DNA of 32,708 nt. Origin: an uncultured Clostridia bacterium (lineage in GTDB: Bacteria > Bacillota > Clostridia > TANB77 > CAG-508). The position numbers were made by a program, and so were the translations under genes. Within the stretch, counting starts at the first letter, position 1. Every line of letters starts with the position of its first letter. Below are positions 17,032 through 25,538 of this stretch, one piece after another. Under the pieces are notes generated by a model. That model searched no databases. It was not told the DNA's origin and was given only the letters and a program-made list of their open reading frames with translations. Where the stretch lies: positions 1 to 32,708 of the forward strand of contig CALXJJ010000017.1 in assembly GCA_944388605.1 (NCBI GenBank), in the 5' to 3' direction.

Positions 17032-18348
17032 TTAATTTGATTTATATCCTGGTTTTTCTAATAATTTAAACATATTTGTTTTGTACTTTTCAACTCCAGG
17101 TTGATCAAAAGGATTTATTTGTAATATTTTGCCAGACATTGCACAAGCCTTTTCAAAGAAATATATCATATGTCCAATTGTTTCTTCATTTAGTTCATCT
17201 AATTGAATTAATATATTTGGTACTCCTCCTTCAAAATGTGCTTCTATAGTTCCTTCCATCGCTTTTCTATTTACATATGATAATCCTTTTCCTTTCAAAT
17301 AATTTAGTTCATCTAAATCTCCTTCTTCTTCTTTTAATATTATATCTGTTTTATATTTTTGTATATCAATAACTGTTTCAAACATCATTCTACGTCCTTC
17401 TTGAATATATTGTCCTAATGAATGCAAATCTGTTGTAAACTCTGCTCCTGTCGGATAAATACCTTTTCCGTGTTTTCCCTCACTCTCTGCAAAAAGTTGT
17501 TTCCACCATTCTATCATATAATGCATTTTTGGTTCATATGATACTAATATCTCTATAAATTTATCCTTACCATATAAAATATTTCTCAATACTGCATATT
17601 TATAACATTCATTATATTTCAAATTATTATCTGAGTATTTTTCACAAGCGAACTTTGCCCCTTCCATTAATTTATCTATATCGACTCCTGATACTGCAAT
17701 AGGTAATAATCCTACTGGTGTAAGTACAGAATATCTTCCACCTATATTATTTGGTATAACAAATGTTGTATATTTCTCCTGTTTTGCAATTTGTATTAAA
17801 GCTCCTTTTTTCTTATCAGTAGTTACATATATTCTTTTACTAGCTTCTTTTATACCATATTTTGTTTCCATAATTTCTCTAAATATTCTAAATGCTATTG
17901 CTGGCTCTGTAGTTGTACCTGACTTTGATATAACATTTAAACTTACATCTTTATCACCTATTAAATCTATAATATCATTTACATAATCTGGATTCAAATT
18001 GTTTCCAACAAATAATATTTGCGGTGAATTTCTATCTATTTTTGATCTCATATTATAAAAATTATTTGACAATGCTTCAATAACTGCTCTTGCTCCTAAA
18101 TATGAACCACCTATACCTATTACAATAAAAATATCTGATTCTTTTCTTATTTTTTCTGCACATTTTTTTATTTTATCAAATTCTTTTTTATCATAACTAT
18201 TTGGTAAATCAAGCCAACCTAAAAAATTATCTTCTCTATCCTTATTTTTATGTAGCCATTGATGTATTCCTTTTACATCATCTGTATATTTCATTATATC
18301 CTTCTCAGATATTTTACATTTATCTAAATTTACTTTTATATTTTGCAT
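17032..18348 (-). CDS. pgi: Glucose-6-phosphate isomerase
   Basis: Pgi interconverts glucose-6-phosphate and fructose-6-phosphate in glycolysis and gluconeogenesis. The 438-residue length is that of the short Firmicute/Thermotoga type. SIS-fold motifs are clear: [13 protein letters not shown] (76-88), [12 protein letters not shown] (139-150) and the family signature [14 protein letters not shown]. Further on come [16 protein letters not shown] and the C-terminal [12 protein letters not shown], with the conserved Lys of the active site. The start has an AGGAGG site six bases upstream. It is a single gene with its own promoter at 18381-18409, divergent from the thioesterase pair; the stop lies close to the upstream region of the FGE-like gene. 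Confidence 0.96.
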   Translation of the reverse strand: MQNIKVNLDKCKISEKDIMKYTDDVKGIHQWLHKNKDREDNFLGWLDLPNSYDKKEFDKIKKCAEKIRKESDIFIVIGIGGSYLGARAVIEALSNNFYNMRSKIDRNSPQILFVGNNLNPDYVNDIIDLIGDKDVSLNVISKSGTTTEPAIAFRIFREIMETKYGIKEASKRIYVTTDKKKGALIQIAKQEKYTTFVIPNNIGGRYSVLTPVGLLPIAVSGVDIDKLMEGAKFACEKYSDNNLKYNECYKYAVLRNILYGKDKFIEILVSYEPKMHYMIEWWKQLFAESEGKHGKGIYPTGAEFTTDLHSLGQYIQEGRRMMFETVIDIQKYKTDIILKEEEGDLDELNYLKGKGLSYVNRKAMEGTIEAHFEGGVPNILIQLDELNEETIGHMIYFFEKACAMSGKILQINPFDQPGVEKYKTNMFKLLEKPGYKSN

Positions 18349-18380
18349 AATGTCCCTCCTAAATAAGTATTTTCTTTTTT

Positions 18381-18409
18381 ATTTTACTATAACTTTTCTT
18401 TCAAAACAA
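18381..18409 (-). promoter_or_regulatory. Candidate promoter of pgi
   Basis: On the minus strand, -35 TTGTTT (18404-18409), a 17-base spacer and -10 TAAAAT (18381-18386). Confidence 0.5.
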
Positions 18410-18461
18410 GATATTTTACATATATTATTTAAAATTTACTCATTTTGTTACAATATATTTA

Positions 18462-18490
18462 TTGAATTTTATCTTTCAAAGTGATATAAT
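18462..18490 (+). promoter_or_regulatory. Promoter of the thioesterase operon
   Basis: -35 TTGAAT (18462-18467), a 17-base spacer and a perfect -10 TATAAT (18485-18490), about 33 bases before the ATG. Confidence 0.7.
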
Positions 18491-18522
18491 TCTTAATGTT
18501 TTAATAGATAGGAGTGAAAAAA

Positions 18523-18942
18523 ATGATATCTACAACAAAAGTCAATGTTCGTTATGCAGAAACTGACCAAATGGGAATAGTTCATCATTCTGTTTATCCA
18601 ATTTGGTATGAGCTAGCCCGTACAAATTTAAGTAAAGAGTTAGGTTTTTCTTATAAAGATATGGAAAAAATAGGATTAATGACTCCATTAGTTGGATTAA
18701 ATTGTAAATATATTCATCCTGCTTGTTATGATGATACCCTTGATGTAACAGCAAGAATTTCTAAATTAACACCTGCTAGAATAGAATTTTATTATGAAGT
18801 ATTAAAAAATGGAGAATTAATTAATATTGGAACTACTACTCATGCATTTGTAGGCGGAAAAGATCTAAACATAGTAAATGCAAAAAAATCATTTCCAGAA
18901 ATATATTTCTTAATGGAAAAAAATATTGAATCAATTAAATAA
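18523..18942 (+). CDS. YbgC/FadM-family acyl-CoA thioesterase
   Basis: A 139-residue single-hotdog protein. The N-terminal active-site signature VRYAETDQMGIVHHSVYPIWYE contains the family's Asp in D-x-x-G-x-V-H. It is followed by the long helix (ARTNLSKELG) and sheet motifs CKYIHPACYDDTLDV and HAFVGGKDLN. Family members hydrolyse short to long acyl-CoA or acyl-ACP thioesters. The start is set at the ATG 18523, eight bases after AGGAG; a GTG at 18514 overlaps that site and is unlikely. The stop is 15 bases before a second, unrelated-length thioesterase gene, so the two probably form an operon that releases acyl groups from acyl carriers. Confidence 0.9.
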   Translation: MISTTKVNVRYAETDQMGIVHHSVYPIWYELARTNLSKELGFSYKDMEKIGLMTPLVGLNCKYIHPACYDDTLDVTARISKLTPARIEFYYEVLKNGELINIGTTTHAFVGGKDLNIVNAKKSFPEIYFLMEKNIESIK

Positions 18943-18957
18943 AAAGGATGTGTAAAT

Positions 18958-19686
18958 ATGGCTATTTTTGAACATAATTTTAATATAGGGCTTAGAGACG
19001 TCGGAATTTCTAATAAAGTAACAGATAGTACAATTTTAGGATTTCTTGAAGATATTGGTGCAATGCATTCTGATGAAGCAGGTTATGGTTTAAATAACAT
19101 TGCATCTACTGGTGTTTCTTGGATCTTACTAAACTGGAAATTAAAAATTTATAAAAGACCTATATATAAGGATCAATTACATATAAAAACTTGGTCTAGG
19201 AAAACAGAACGAATTTATTCATATCGTGATTATGAAATATATAATTCTAATAATGAGTTAGTTGCAATTGCAACTTCTAAATGGGTACTTATGAATATTA
19301 ATTTAATGAAATTAACTAAAGTAACTCCAGAAATAATAGAAAAATATAAACCTGAATACAATAGAAATGTATTTAGCGAAGAAATTAATTTTAAATTACA
19401 AGAACCTAGTTCGTACATTTCTGAATTCATATACACTGTATTAAGACGAGACATAGACATAAATAAACATATGCATAATATCTGCTATATTGATATTGCA
19501 TATGAAGCATTACCTGAGGAAATATATTACAATAATAATTTTCATGATATAGATGTTTATTACAAAAAAGAAATTAAGTTAGGCGAAACTATTAAATGTA
19601 AATACTCATTTGATAATGAATATCATTATATAGTAATAAAAAATGTAGATGAATCTATCACTCATGCCATAATAAGATTAAAATAA
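18958..19686 (+). CDS. Acyl-ACP thioesterase (FatA/FatB family)
   Basis: A 242-residue double-hotdog protein of the acyl-ACP thioesterase family (PF01643). The first hotdog runs over about 1-130 (GFLEDIGAMHSDEAGYG, STGVSWILLNWKLKIYKRP, IKTWSRKTERIYSYRDYEI). The second (about 150-242) contains RRDIDINKHMHNICYIDIAYEALPEE, which aligns with the catalytic D/N-x-N-x-H-x-N-N segment of plant FatB. It would free fatty acids from acyl-ACP, ending or tuning chain elongation. An AAGGATG site precedes the ATG. It follows the YbgC-like gene by 15 bases. Its stop is followed within two bases by repeat copy C. Confidence 0.92.
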   Translation: MAIFEHNFNIGLRDVGISNKVTDSTILGFLEDIGAMHSDEAGYGLNNIASTGVSWILLNWKLKIYKRPIYKDQLHIKTWSRKTERIYSYRDYEIYNSNNELVAIATSKWVLMNINLMKLTKVTPEIIEKYKPEYNRNVFSEEINFKLQEPSSYISEFIYTVLRRDIDINKHMHNICYIDIAYEALPEEIYYNNNFHDIDVYYKKEIKLGETIKCKYSFDNEYHYIVIKNVDESITHAIIRLK

Positions 19687-19687
19687 T

Positions 19688-19850
19688 AAGTTGAAAGCTT
19701 TATAATTATACTATTTTTAACTTTTATCTTTAGCTTTTAGTAAATTTGTTCCTAAGCCAATTTTACGAAGTCAAAATTGTGTGCAACTGTTAGAGCATAT
19801 CTATTTTATACAATAGGAAAGTTTCCTTTCCTATTGTATAAAATAGATAT
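19688..19850 (+). repeat. Dispersed intergenic repeat, copy C
   Basis: Third full copy. The first part is more diverged (GTTGAAAGC... for GGAAAGCC...) but keeps its pairing arms AAAGCT/AGCTTT. The core from TTTAGTAAATTTG to GAGCATA (about 19736-19799) is identical to copy B. The terminal hairpin is the longest of the three: a perfect 25-bp stem (19797-19821 with 19826-19850) and loop TTTC. It lies directly after the acyl-ACP thioesterase stop, between convergent genes. Confidence 0.85.
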
Positions 19851-19894
19851 CATATATTAGGAAAAGTCATATTGACTTTTCCTAATATATGATA
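19848..19894. repeat. Second long perfect hairpin next to repeat copy C
   Basis: A perfect 22-bp inverted repeat (left arm 19848-19869, right arm 19873-19894) with loop TAT. It overlaps the last bases of the copy C hairpin by three, so the two stems cannot both be fully paired. Confidence 0.8.
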
Positions 19895-19896
19895 AA

Positions 19897-19924
19897 GATA
19901 AAGTGAAACAATTCCACTTTTATC
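19897..19924 (-). terminator. Terminator of the RelA/SpoT-domain gene
   Basis: AAAGTG (19900-19905) pairs with CACTTT (19915-19920), extended by GAT/ATC around one unpaired base. It overlaps the stop codon of the minus-strand gene, and the tail is ATCTTTATC. Confidence 0.5.
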
Positions 19925-21197
19925 ATTTTACTTCATAACTATATCCAAAATCATTTCCATATTGTTTTGAATCCATGATTTCATCATAATATTCCGGCTG
20001 TTCACTAATATTTTTTTGAAAATAATAAATAAAGTTTTCTAAGTCAGAACATCTATATAATCTTCCAGTTTCTTGTACAACCTTATATTTTGGTATCATA
20101 AATTTAATTTCTTTATCAAAATTTGGATTGTTAGGATTGTTCTTTGGTAAAACTCTTTTCTTTCCACTACGTTGTGTATGTGCTGCAGTCCCATCATGTG
20201 CAACCATATCACAATAATCTGACTTAAGTTGCCATTCAAATCTATATGATGTATTATCTTTACATAAATATGATAAATGTTCTGCTCTATAACCATTTGG
20301 TTTATTATGTGACTTTCTTTTATCTTCCATATGTATTAATCCATGTTTATCCATAAATTCTTGATCAGTTGACACCTTGGCTGCTATTATTTTTGATAAT
20401 ATTATTTTTACCTCATTATCTAATTCTTTAAATCTTACATCATCTCCTAAAGTTTTAGCTGATAACCTATCTTGTAACATGGTTTTTAATGGTTCTTCTT
20501 GCCATTCAAAATTATCTGATATTACATTTATTACACATTTCATTCCATATATATCTCTTAATGTCAAAAATTCTTCAGCATTAAATAATTCCTGTTCAAA
20601 TGTGCTATATCTTCCATCTTTTATTGCTTTTTCTTTTTGTGCAATACTTCTCTTCTTTATTTTATAGATATCATAACTTTCTTTTTCCAATTGTTTAATT
20701 TCTTGTTCTCTATTTTGCCTATTAGATTCTCTAATTTTCGCTATTAATACTCTATACAAAATTTTCTTTGTTTCTTCATCTATTTCTTCATTTTCTAATA
20801 CAAGTTTTAATTCTTCTAATGTTTTTGTATTTATTATATTATCAGAGAAAAAATTATTTATTATTCTTTCTATTTTTTTATCTTCAAATTTTTCAACTTT
20901 TCTCATTCTCTTACTTATTAATGTTTTAAAATATTCTTCATTATTTTCTAAATCCAATACTCCAAGATATATTCCCTTTGAAAGCCTTTCTAATTCTTTA
21001 TTTAATATTTTTCCATATATACTTTTTATTGATTTCTTTCTTTGAACAACTTCTGCTTGTATTCCAGGAAATTTTTCTTTTACATATACATACATATCCA
21101 TTGTAAATTCATCAGCAATCCTTTCAAATTCTGGATTGTTATATAATATTATTGATTTCTTTATTGCATCTTCATATGGAGTTATAGGTTTACTCAC
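19923..21197 (-). CDS. Divergent RelA/SpoT-domain protein of unknown role
   Basis: A 424-residue protein. I do not know a named family, but its motifs line up in order with the (p)ppGpp synthetase fold of the Rel at 9387-11585. RKKSIKSIYGKI (53-64) matches RAKHLYSIYRKM. LRDIYGMKCVI (213-223) matches the segment that includes YDLFALRILV. KPNGYRAEHL (299-308) matches KPNMYQSLHN. FEWQLKSDYCDMVAHDGTAAHT (320-341) matches [22 protein letters not shown]. Between the first and second motif lies a mostly helical, charged insert of about 150 residues. There is no HD, TGS or ACT domain. The start is uncertain: GTG 21197 has no good ribosome-binding site, and a 14-codon ORF ends just before it. Whether it makes an alarmone is unproven. 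Confidence 0.65.
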   Translation of the reverse strand: MSKPITPYEDAIKKSIILYNNPEFERIADEFTMDMYVYVKEKFPGIQAEVVQRKKSIKSIYGKILNKELERLSKGIYLGVLDLENNEEYFKTLISKRMRKVEKFEDKKIERIINNFFSDNIINTKTLEELKLVLENEEIDEETKKILYRVLIAKIRESNRQNREQEIKQLEKESYDIYKIKKRSIAQKEKAIKDGRYSTFEQELFNAEEFLTLRDIYGMKCVINVISDNFEWQEEPLKTMLQDRLSAKTLGDDVRFKELDNEVKIILSKIIAAKVSTDQEFMDKHGLIHMEDKRKSHNKPNGYRAEHLSYLCKDNTSYRFEWQLKSDYCDMVAHDGTAAHTQRSGKKRVLPKNNPNNPNFDKEIKFMIPKYKVVQETGRLYRCSDLENFIYYFQKNISEQPEYYDEIMDSKQYGNDFGYSYEVK

Positions 21198-21265
21198 CTT
21201 ATAAGTTTCTATAAATTTCTTTCGATTTAAAATAATTTTTCATCCTTTCTTTTATAAATTCAATT

Positions 21266-21295
21266 AAGTAGACAATTAATTATAATTATCTACTT
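21266..21295 (-). terminator. Candidate clpX terminator
   Basis: AAGTAGA (21266-21272) pairs with TCTACTT (21289-21295), with further AATT/AATT pairing inside. It lies about 33 bases after the clpX stop; the tail (AATTGAATTTATA) is not a clean T-run. Confidence 0.5.
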
Positions 21296-21327
21296 AAATT
21301 CAAATTTATTATTACTTTTCATACTAT

Positions 21328-22647
21328 TTATGCTGTTTCATTTTTTGTTTTTACTTCTACTTTCTTTGTTTTTTCTCTTTTTTTATTTAACTCATTAGCA
21401 TCCCTTAAAACAAGTTTCGGAGGTTTTTTATCTAAAACTGTTTCTTTTGTTACAATGCACTTTTCTATTAGAGGATTTGAAGGTATATCAAACATTATAT
21501 CTCTCATTATATCTTCTATTATAGAACGTAATCCTCTTGCACCAGTTTTTCTTTCAATTGCTTTATCTACTATAGTTTCCAAAGCATTTGGTTCAAATTC
21601 TAATTCTACATTATCTAATTTTACTAATTTTTGATATTGCTTAACTAATGCATTTTTAGGTTTTGTTACTATATCTATTAGTGCTTTTTTATCTAGTTCT
21701 TCCAATGTTACTATTATTGGTAGCCTTCCGACAAACTCTGGTATTAACCCAAATCTTAATAAATCTTGAGGCAACAATTGCTCAAATGCTTTTGATTTCT
21801 CTAATTGCTTATTACTGTTAACTTCTGCTCCAAAACCAATAGACTTTTTTCCTACTCTATTACTTATTATTTTTTCTAATCCTTCAAATGCTCCTCCACA
21901 AATAAATAATATATTTTCGGTATTTATTTGAATTAACTCTTGGTGTGGATGTTTCCTTCCGCCTTGTGGTGGTACAGATGCTACAGTTCCTTCTACTATT
22001 TTTAATAATGCCTGTTGTACTCCCTCACCACTAACATCTCTTGTTATAGATGGATTTTCAGATTTTCTTGAAATTTTATCTATCTCATCTATATATATAA
22101 TTCCTCTTTCAGCTTTTTCTATATCATAATCTGCAGCTTGAATTAATTTTAGTAATACGTTTTCTACATCTTCTCCTACATATCCTGCTTCTGTCAATGT
22201 AGTAGCATCAGCTATTGCAAATGGTACTTTTAAAATTTTTGCTAATGTCTGAGCCAATAATGTTTTTCCACATCCAGTTGGACCTAATAATAATACATTG
22301 CTTTTTTGAATTTCCACATCATCTTTCTTGTCTTGTTCTATATTATTTATTCTTTTATAATGATTATACACTGCTACAGATAATGTTTTTTTAGCTTCAT
22401 CTTGACCTATTACATATTCATCTAATATTTCTTTTATTTCTGCTGGTTTTGGAAGCTCCTTATTTTGTTTTGATTTTATTGTATAAGATTCATCATATTC
22501 ATCATACTCATCTTCTTCTAAAATACTATTACATAATTTTATACATTCATTACAAATAAACACTCCTGGTCCTGCAATAACTCTTCCTACTGCCGACTGT
22601 GGTCTCCCACAAAACGAACATTTTATATTTCTTTCTTTATTCACCAT
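21328..22647 (-). CDS. clpX: ClpX, ATPase subunit of the ClpXP protease
   Basis: ClpX is the AAA+ unfoldase that feeds substrates to ClpP. The 439-residue protein has the N-terminal C4 zinc-binding domain (C10, C13, C32, C35), Walker A GPTGCGKT (122-129), the pore-loop region AGYVGED (154-160), Walker B IIYIDEID (183-190) and sensor/arginine-finger motifs ([32 protein letters not shown]). The C-terminal small domain ends in a Lys-rich tail ([19 protein letters not shown]). It lies 52 bases after clpP in the classic tig-clpP-clpX order. Confidence 0.98.
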   Translation of the reverse strand: MVNKERNIKCSFCGRPQSAVGRVIAGPGVFICNECIKLCNSILEEDEYDEYDESYTIKSKQNKELPKPAEIKEILDEYVIGQDEAKKTLSVAVYNHYKRINNIEQDKKDDVEIQKSNVLLLGPTGCGKTLLAQTLAKILKVPFAIADATTLTEAGYVGEDVENVLLKLIQAADYDIEKAERGIIYIDEIDKISRKSENPSITRDVSGEGVQQALLKIVEGTVASVPPQGGRKHPHQELIQINTENILFICGGAFEGLEKIISNRVGKKSIGFGAEVNSNKQLEKSKAFEQLLPQDLLRFGLIPEFVGRLPIIVTLEELDKKALIDIVTKPKNALVKQYQKLVKLDNVELEFEPNALETIVDKAIERKTGARGLRSIIEDIMRDIMFDIPSNPLIEKCIVTKETVLDKKPPKLVLRDANELNKKREKTKKVEVKTKNETA

Positions 22648-22699
22648 ATTTCATCTCATTCCTCTCTCAAGGCACAACTTTTTTTATTAATCCTATTTT

Positions 22700-23305
22700 T
22701 TAATTTCTTTTATCTAATATTCCATCAATCAATCCATATTTTAGAGCTTCTTGTGCCGTCATATAATTATCTCTTTCTGTATCTCTATTTATAATATCTA
22801 AAGGTTGACCTGTTCTATCACTCAAAAATTTATTTAATTTTTCTCTTGTTTTTACCATGTGGTCTGCATGTATCTTTATTTCAGTAGTTTGACCTGAAAG
22901 TCCTCCACCACCAATCAATGGTTGATGTATTAAAATCTCTGCATTTGGAGTTGCAAATCTTTTTCCTTTTTCTCCTGCTGCTAATAATACAGCTCCCATA
23001 CTAGCTGCCATTCCAATACAAAAAGTAGAAACTGGACATTTTATATAATTCATAGTGTCAACTATTCCCATTCCATCTGTAATTGAACCACCCGGGCTAT
23101 TAATATATAAACAAATTTCTTTATCTGGATCTTCTGATTCTAAAAATAATAATTGTGCTATTACTAAACTTGCTGATGTTTGATTTACATCTTCTCCTAA
23201 AAATATTATTCTGTCTTTTAATAATCTTGAAAAAATGTCATATGACCTTTCACCTTTTGCAGTTTGTTCAATAACATATGGTACTAAACTATTTTTCTCT
23301 AACAT
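22700..23305 (-). CDS. clpP: ClpP, proteolytic subunit of Clp protease
   Basis: Serine peptidase that forms the double-heptamer proteolytic chamber used by ClpX. The 201 residues show the full catalytic triad: Ser102 in GMAASMGA, His127 in EILIHQPL and Asp176 in RDTERDNYM. The N-terminal processing/gate region [24 protein letters not shown] is typical. It sits between tig and clpX, with a long hairpin (23376-23444) in the tig-clpP gap that may set the ratio of the two. Confidence 0.98.
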   Translation of the reverse strand: MLEKNSLVPYVIEQTAKGERSYDIFSRLLKDRIIFLGEDVNQTSASLVIAQLLFLESEDPDKEICLYINSPGGSITDGMGIVDTMNYIKCPVSTFCIGMAASMGAVLLAAGEKGKRFATPNAEILIHQPLIGGGGLSGQTTEIKIHADHMVKTREKLNKFLSDRTGQPLDIINRDTERDNYMTAQEALKYGLIDGILDKRN

Positions 23306-23375
23306 TTTATATTTCCTCCCTATTTTTAATATTTTATTTAATTTCTAAAATTTACCTATTTTTTATAAAATACTA

Positions 23376-23444
23376 AAAGTTAGTGGTAATTATTTTATAG
23401 AAAATTCTTGTTTTCTAAAATAAAGAAATTTCACCCCTAACTTT
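23376..23444 (-). terminator. Long hairpin between tig and clpP (attenuator candidate)
   Basis: Outer arms AAAGTTAG-x-GGT and ACC-x-CTAACTTT (23376-23387 with 23433-23444) enclose a second stem (TTATTTTA.AAAA / TTTT.TATAAAATAA). On the minus strand it is followed by TAGTATTTTAT. It may partly terminate tig transcripts before clpP. Confidence 0.55.
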
Positions 23445-23458
23445 ATAACATATATTAT

Positions 23459-24742
23459 TTATTTTGTTTTTGCATTTTCTACTAAAAATTTTACTACTTC
23501 TTCTGTATTTATACTATTTTCAATATGTTCTTTTAAACTTTCATTTTTCATTAATTCATCTTTTTCTTTATTATATGCTTTAGCCATTTCCTCTATTTTT
23601 TCTTCTACTTTTACAGGATCTGCTTTCATTTTTTCTGCTTTTATTATTGATTCCAATACTAATCTAGTTTTTATATTCTTTTTTGCTTCTTCTGCTAACT
23701 CTTTTCTCATATCACCTTCAGTTTTTCCCATCATTTCTAAATATTTGTCTAAATTAAATCCTTGATATTTTAATCTATTTTCTAAATCATTTATCATATT
23801 ATCTACTTCTAATTCAATCATTCCTGAAGGAATATCTACTTCTGATTTTTCACATACCTTATTTATTACTTCTTCTTCTTTTTCATGCTTTGCTCTATGC
23901 TCATTTTCTTTTTCCAATTTATCTTTTATACTTTTTTTCAATTCTTCAATAGTATCAAATTCGCTAACATCTTTAGCAAATTCATCATCTATTTTTGGTA
24001 ATTCTGTTTTCTTTATTTCATGCAATTTTATAGCAAATATAGCATCCTTTCCTGCCAAATCCTTGCTAAAATATTCTTTTGGAAATTGAACTTTTATATC
24101 TTTCTCTTCATCAATTTTCATTCCCTTAAGTTGTTCTTCAAATCCTGGTATAAATGTGTTACTTCCTATTTTTAATTCATAATTTTCCGCTTTTCCACCT
24201 TCAAAATGAACTCCATCTACACTTCCATCAAAATCTATAATTACTGTATCTCCATCTTCTACTGGTCTATCTGTAACATTAATCAATCTTGAGTTTCTTT
24301 CTGCCATATGCTCTAATTCATGTTCTATATCTTCATTAGAAACATTATACTCTATTTTCTTTATTTCTATACCTTTATATTTTCCTAATTTAACATCTGG
24401 CTTTGTTTGAACAATTGCTGTAAATATTAAGTCTTTTCCTTTTTCCATTTGAGTAATATCTATATCTGGTCTGCTAACTACTTCTAGATTATTCTCTTTT
24501 ACTGCATTTTCGTATATTTCTGGTACCAATTCATTAAAAGCATCTTCATAAAAAATTGCGGAACCATAATGTTTTTCAACAATATTTAATGGTGCTTTTC
24601 CTTTTCTAAAACCTGGTATACTAAAATACTTAGCATTTTTCACAAATACTTTTTTAATAGCTTCTTCAAATTTCTCAGCCTCTATTTGGAAGCTTAATTT
24701 TACTTCATTATTTTTTTCTGTTTTTTCAACCTTTACATTCAT
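23459..24742 (-). CDS. tig: Trigger factor
   Basis: Ribosome-bound chaperone and peptidyl-prolyl isomerase that shields nascent chains. The 427-residue product has the N-terminal ribosome-binding domain with the signature GFRKGKAP (near residue 45). A central FKBP-type domain follows (about 150-240; DGDTVIIDFDGSVDGVHFEGG, IGSNTFIPGFEEQLKGM), and then a long helical C-terminal chaperone domain rich in Glu and Lys. The start is the second in-frame ATG (24742), ten bases after AAAGG; the first ATG, six codons earlier, overlaps that site. Its promoter is at 24785-24812. It leads the tig-clpP-clpX cluster. Confidence 0.97.
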   Translation of the reverse strand: MNVKVEKTEKNNEVKLSFQIEAEKFEEAIKKVFVKNAKYFSIPGFRKGKAPLNIVEKHYGSAIFYEDAFNELVPEIYENAVKENNLEVVSRPDIDITQMEKGKDLIFTAIVQTKPDVKLGKYKGIEIKKIEYNVSNEDIEHELEHMAERNSRLINVTDRPVEDGDTVIIDFDGSVDGVHFEGGKAENYELKIGSNTFIPGFEEQLKGMKIDEEKDIKVQFPKEYFSKDLAGKDAIFAIKLHEIKKTELPKIDDEFAKDVSEFDTIEELKKSIKDKLEKENEHRAKHEKEEEVINKVCEKSEVDIPSGMIELEVDNMINDLENRLKYQGFNLDKYLEMMGKTEGDMRKELAEEAKKNIKTRLVLESIIKAEKMKADPVKVEEKIEEMAKAYNKEKDELMKNESLKEHIENSINTEEVVKFLVENAKTK

Positions 24743-24784
24743 TGATTTCAATCCTTTCATGCTTTACTTGATTTTTGCTTATAT

Positions 24785-24812
24785 ATTATATCACATTTGT
24801 CAAATTTTGCAA
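24785..24812 (-). promoter_or_regulatory. Promoter of tig
   Basis: On the minus strand, -35 TTGCAA (24807-24812), a 16-base spacer and -10 TATAAT (24785-24790). A TTGACA inside the spacer is too close to the -10 to serve. No CtsR-type heptad repeat is visible. Confidence 0.65.
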
Positions 24813-24845
24813 TACTAAATATTTAATTTATGTAAATTTATATGA

Positions 24846-25535
24846 TTATTCTACTTTTAGCAGATCAAATTTCAAATAGTCTGAACTTACTAATTTATAT
24901 TCTATATTATTGATTTTTCCTTCTACAGCTTCTTTATGTGATATTCCATGTAAATGACCATAGTAGCATTTTTTCACTCTGTATTCTTCCATGATTCTTG
25001 TATATTCTGTTTCGGTTTTTTGTTCTGTAAGAGGTGGATAGTGCATACAAGCTATAATATCCTTATTTGGATATTTTTCTTTTGCACTTTTTAAAGATAT
25101 TTCTAATCTTATTTTCTCTCTATTATGCATTTTTTCATTATCTGTATCTGTAATTGACCAACCTCTTGTTCCTACATAAGCTTTATCTTCTATTATGAAG
25201 CTATTATTAAATAAAAAATCTATGTTGTCAAAATCATTATTCTTTAAAAATTTTTTCATATTTGTAACTGTTGTCCACCAATAATCATGGTTACCTTTTA
25301 ATAATATTTTTTTTCCTTTCAATTTACTTAAATATTTAAAGTCTTCAATGGTATCTTTTATGCTCATTGCCCATGAAAAATCACCTAACAAAATTATTGT
25401 ATCTGTTTCTTTAACTTTTTTATTCCAATTATTCTTTATTTTTTCTGCATGATTTTCCCAATTTTCTCCAAATATATTCATTGGCTTATTTGTACCGAAT
25501 GACAAGTGTAAATCACCTATAACATATACAGACAT
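24846..25535 (-). CDS. Calcineurin-like metallophosphoesterase
   Basis: A 229-residue protein with the complete metal-binding set of the calcineurin-like phosphoesterase fold: GDLHL (7-11), GDFSW (51-55), KGNHDYWW (about 79-86), MHYPPL (about 168-173) and GHLHG (about 196-200). The 'GNHDYWW' and 'HYPPL...YGHLHG' wording matches a compact Firmicute subgroup often annotated only as metallophosphoesterase; the substrate is unknown. The start codon is three bases after the tsaD stop, so the two are certainly one transcript. Confidence 0.92.
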   Translation of the reverse strand: MSVYVIGDLHLSFGTNKPMNIFGENWENHAEKIKNNWNKKVKETDTIILLGDFSWAMSIKDTIEDFKYLSKLKGKKILLKGNHDYWWTTVTNMKKFLKNNDFDNIDFLFNNSFIIEDKAYVGTRGWSITDTDNEKMHNREKIRLEISLKSAKEKYPNKDIIACMHYPPLTEQKTETEYTRIMEEYRVKKCYYGHLHGISHKEAVEGKINNIEYKLVSSDYLKFDLLKVE

Positions 25536-25538
25536 TAT

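Noticed and set aside
19923-21197. Calling the gene a toxSAS toxin-antitoxin system
   Set aside because: At 424 residues it is longer than known toxSAS, has no adjacent small antitoxin gene, and sits alone between terminators.
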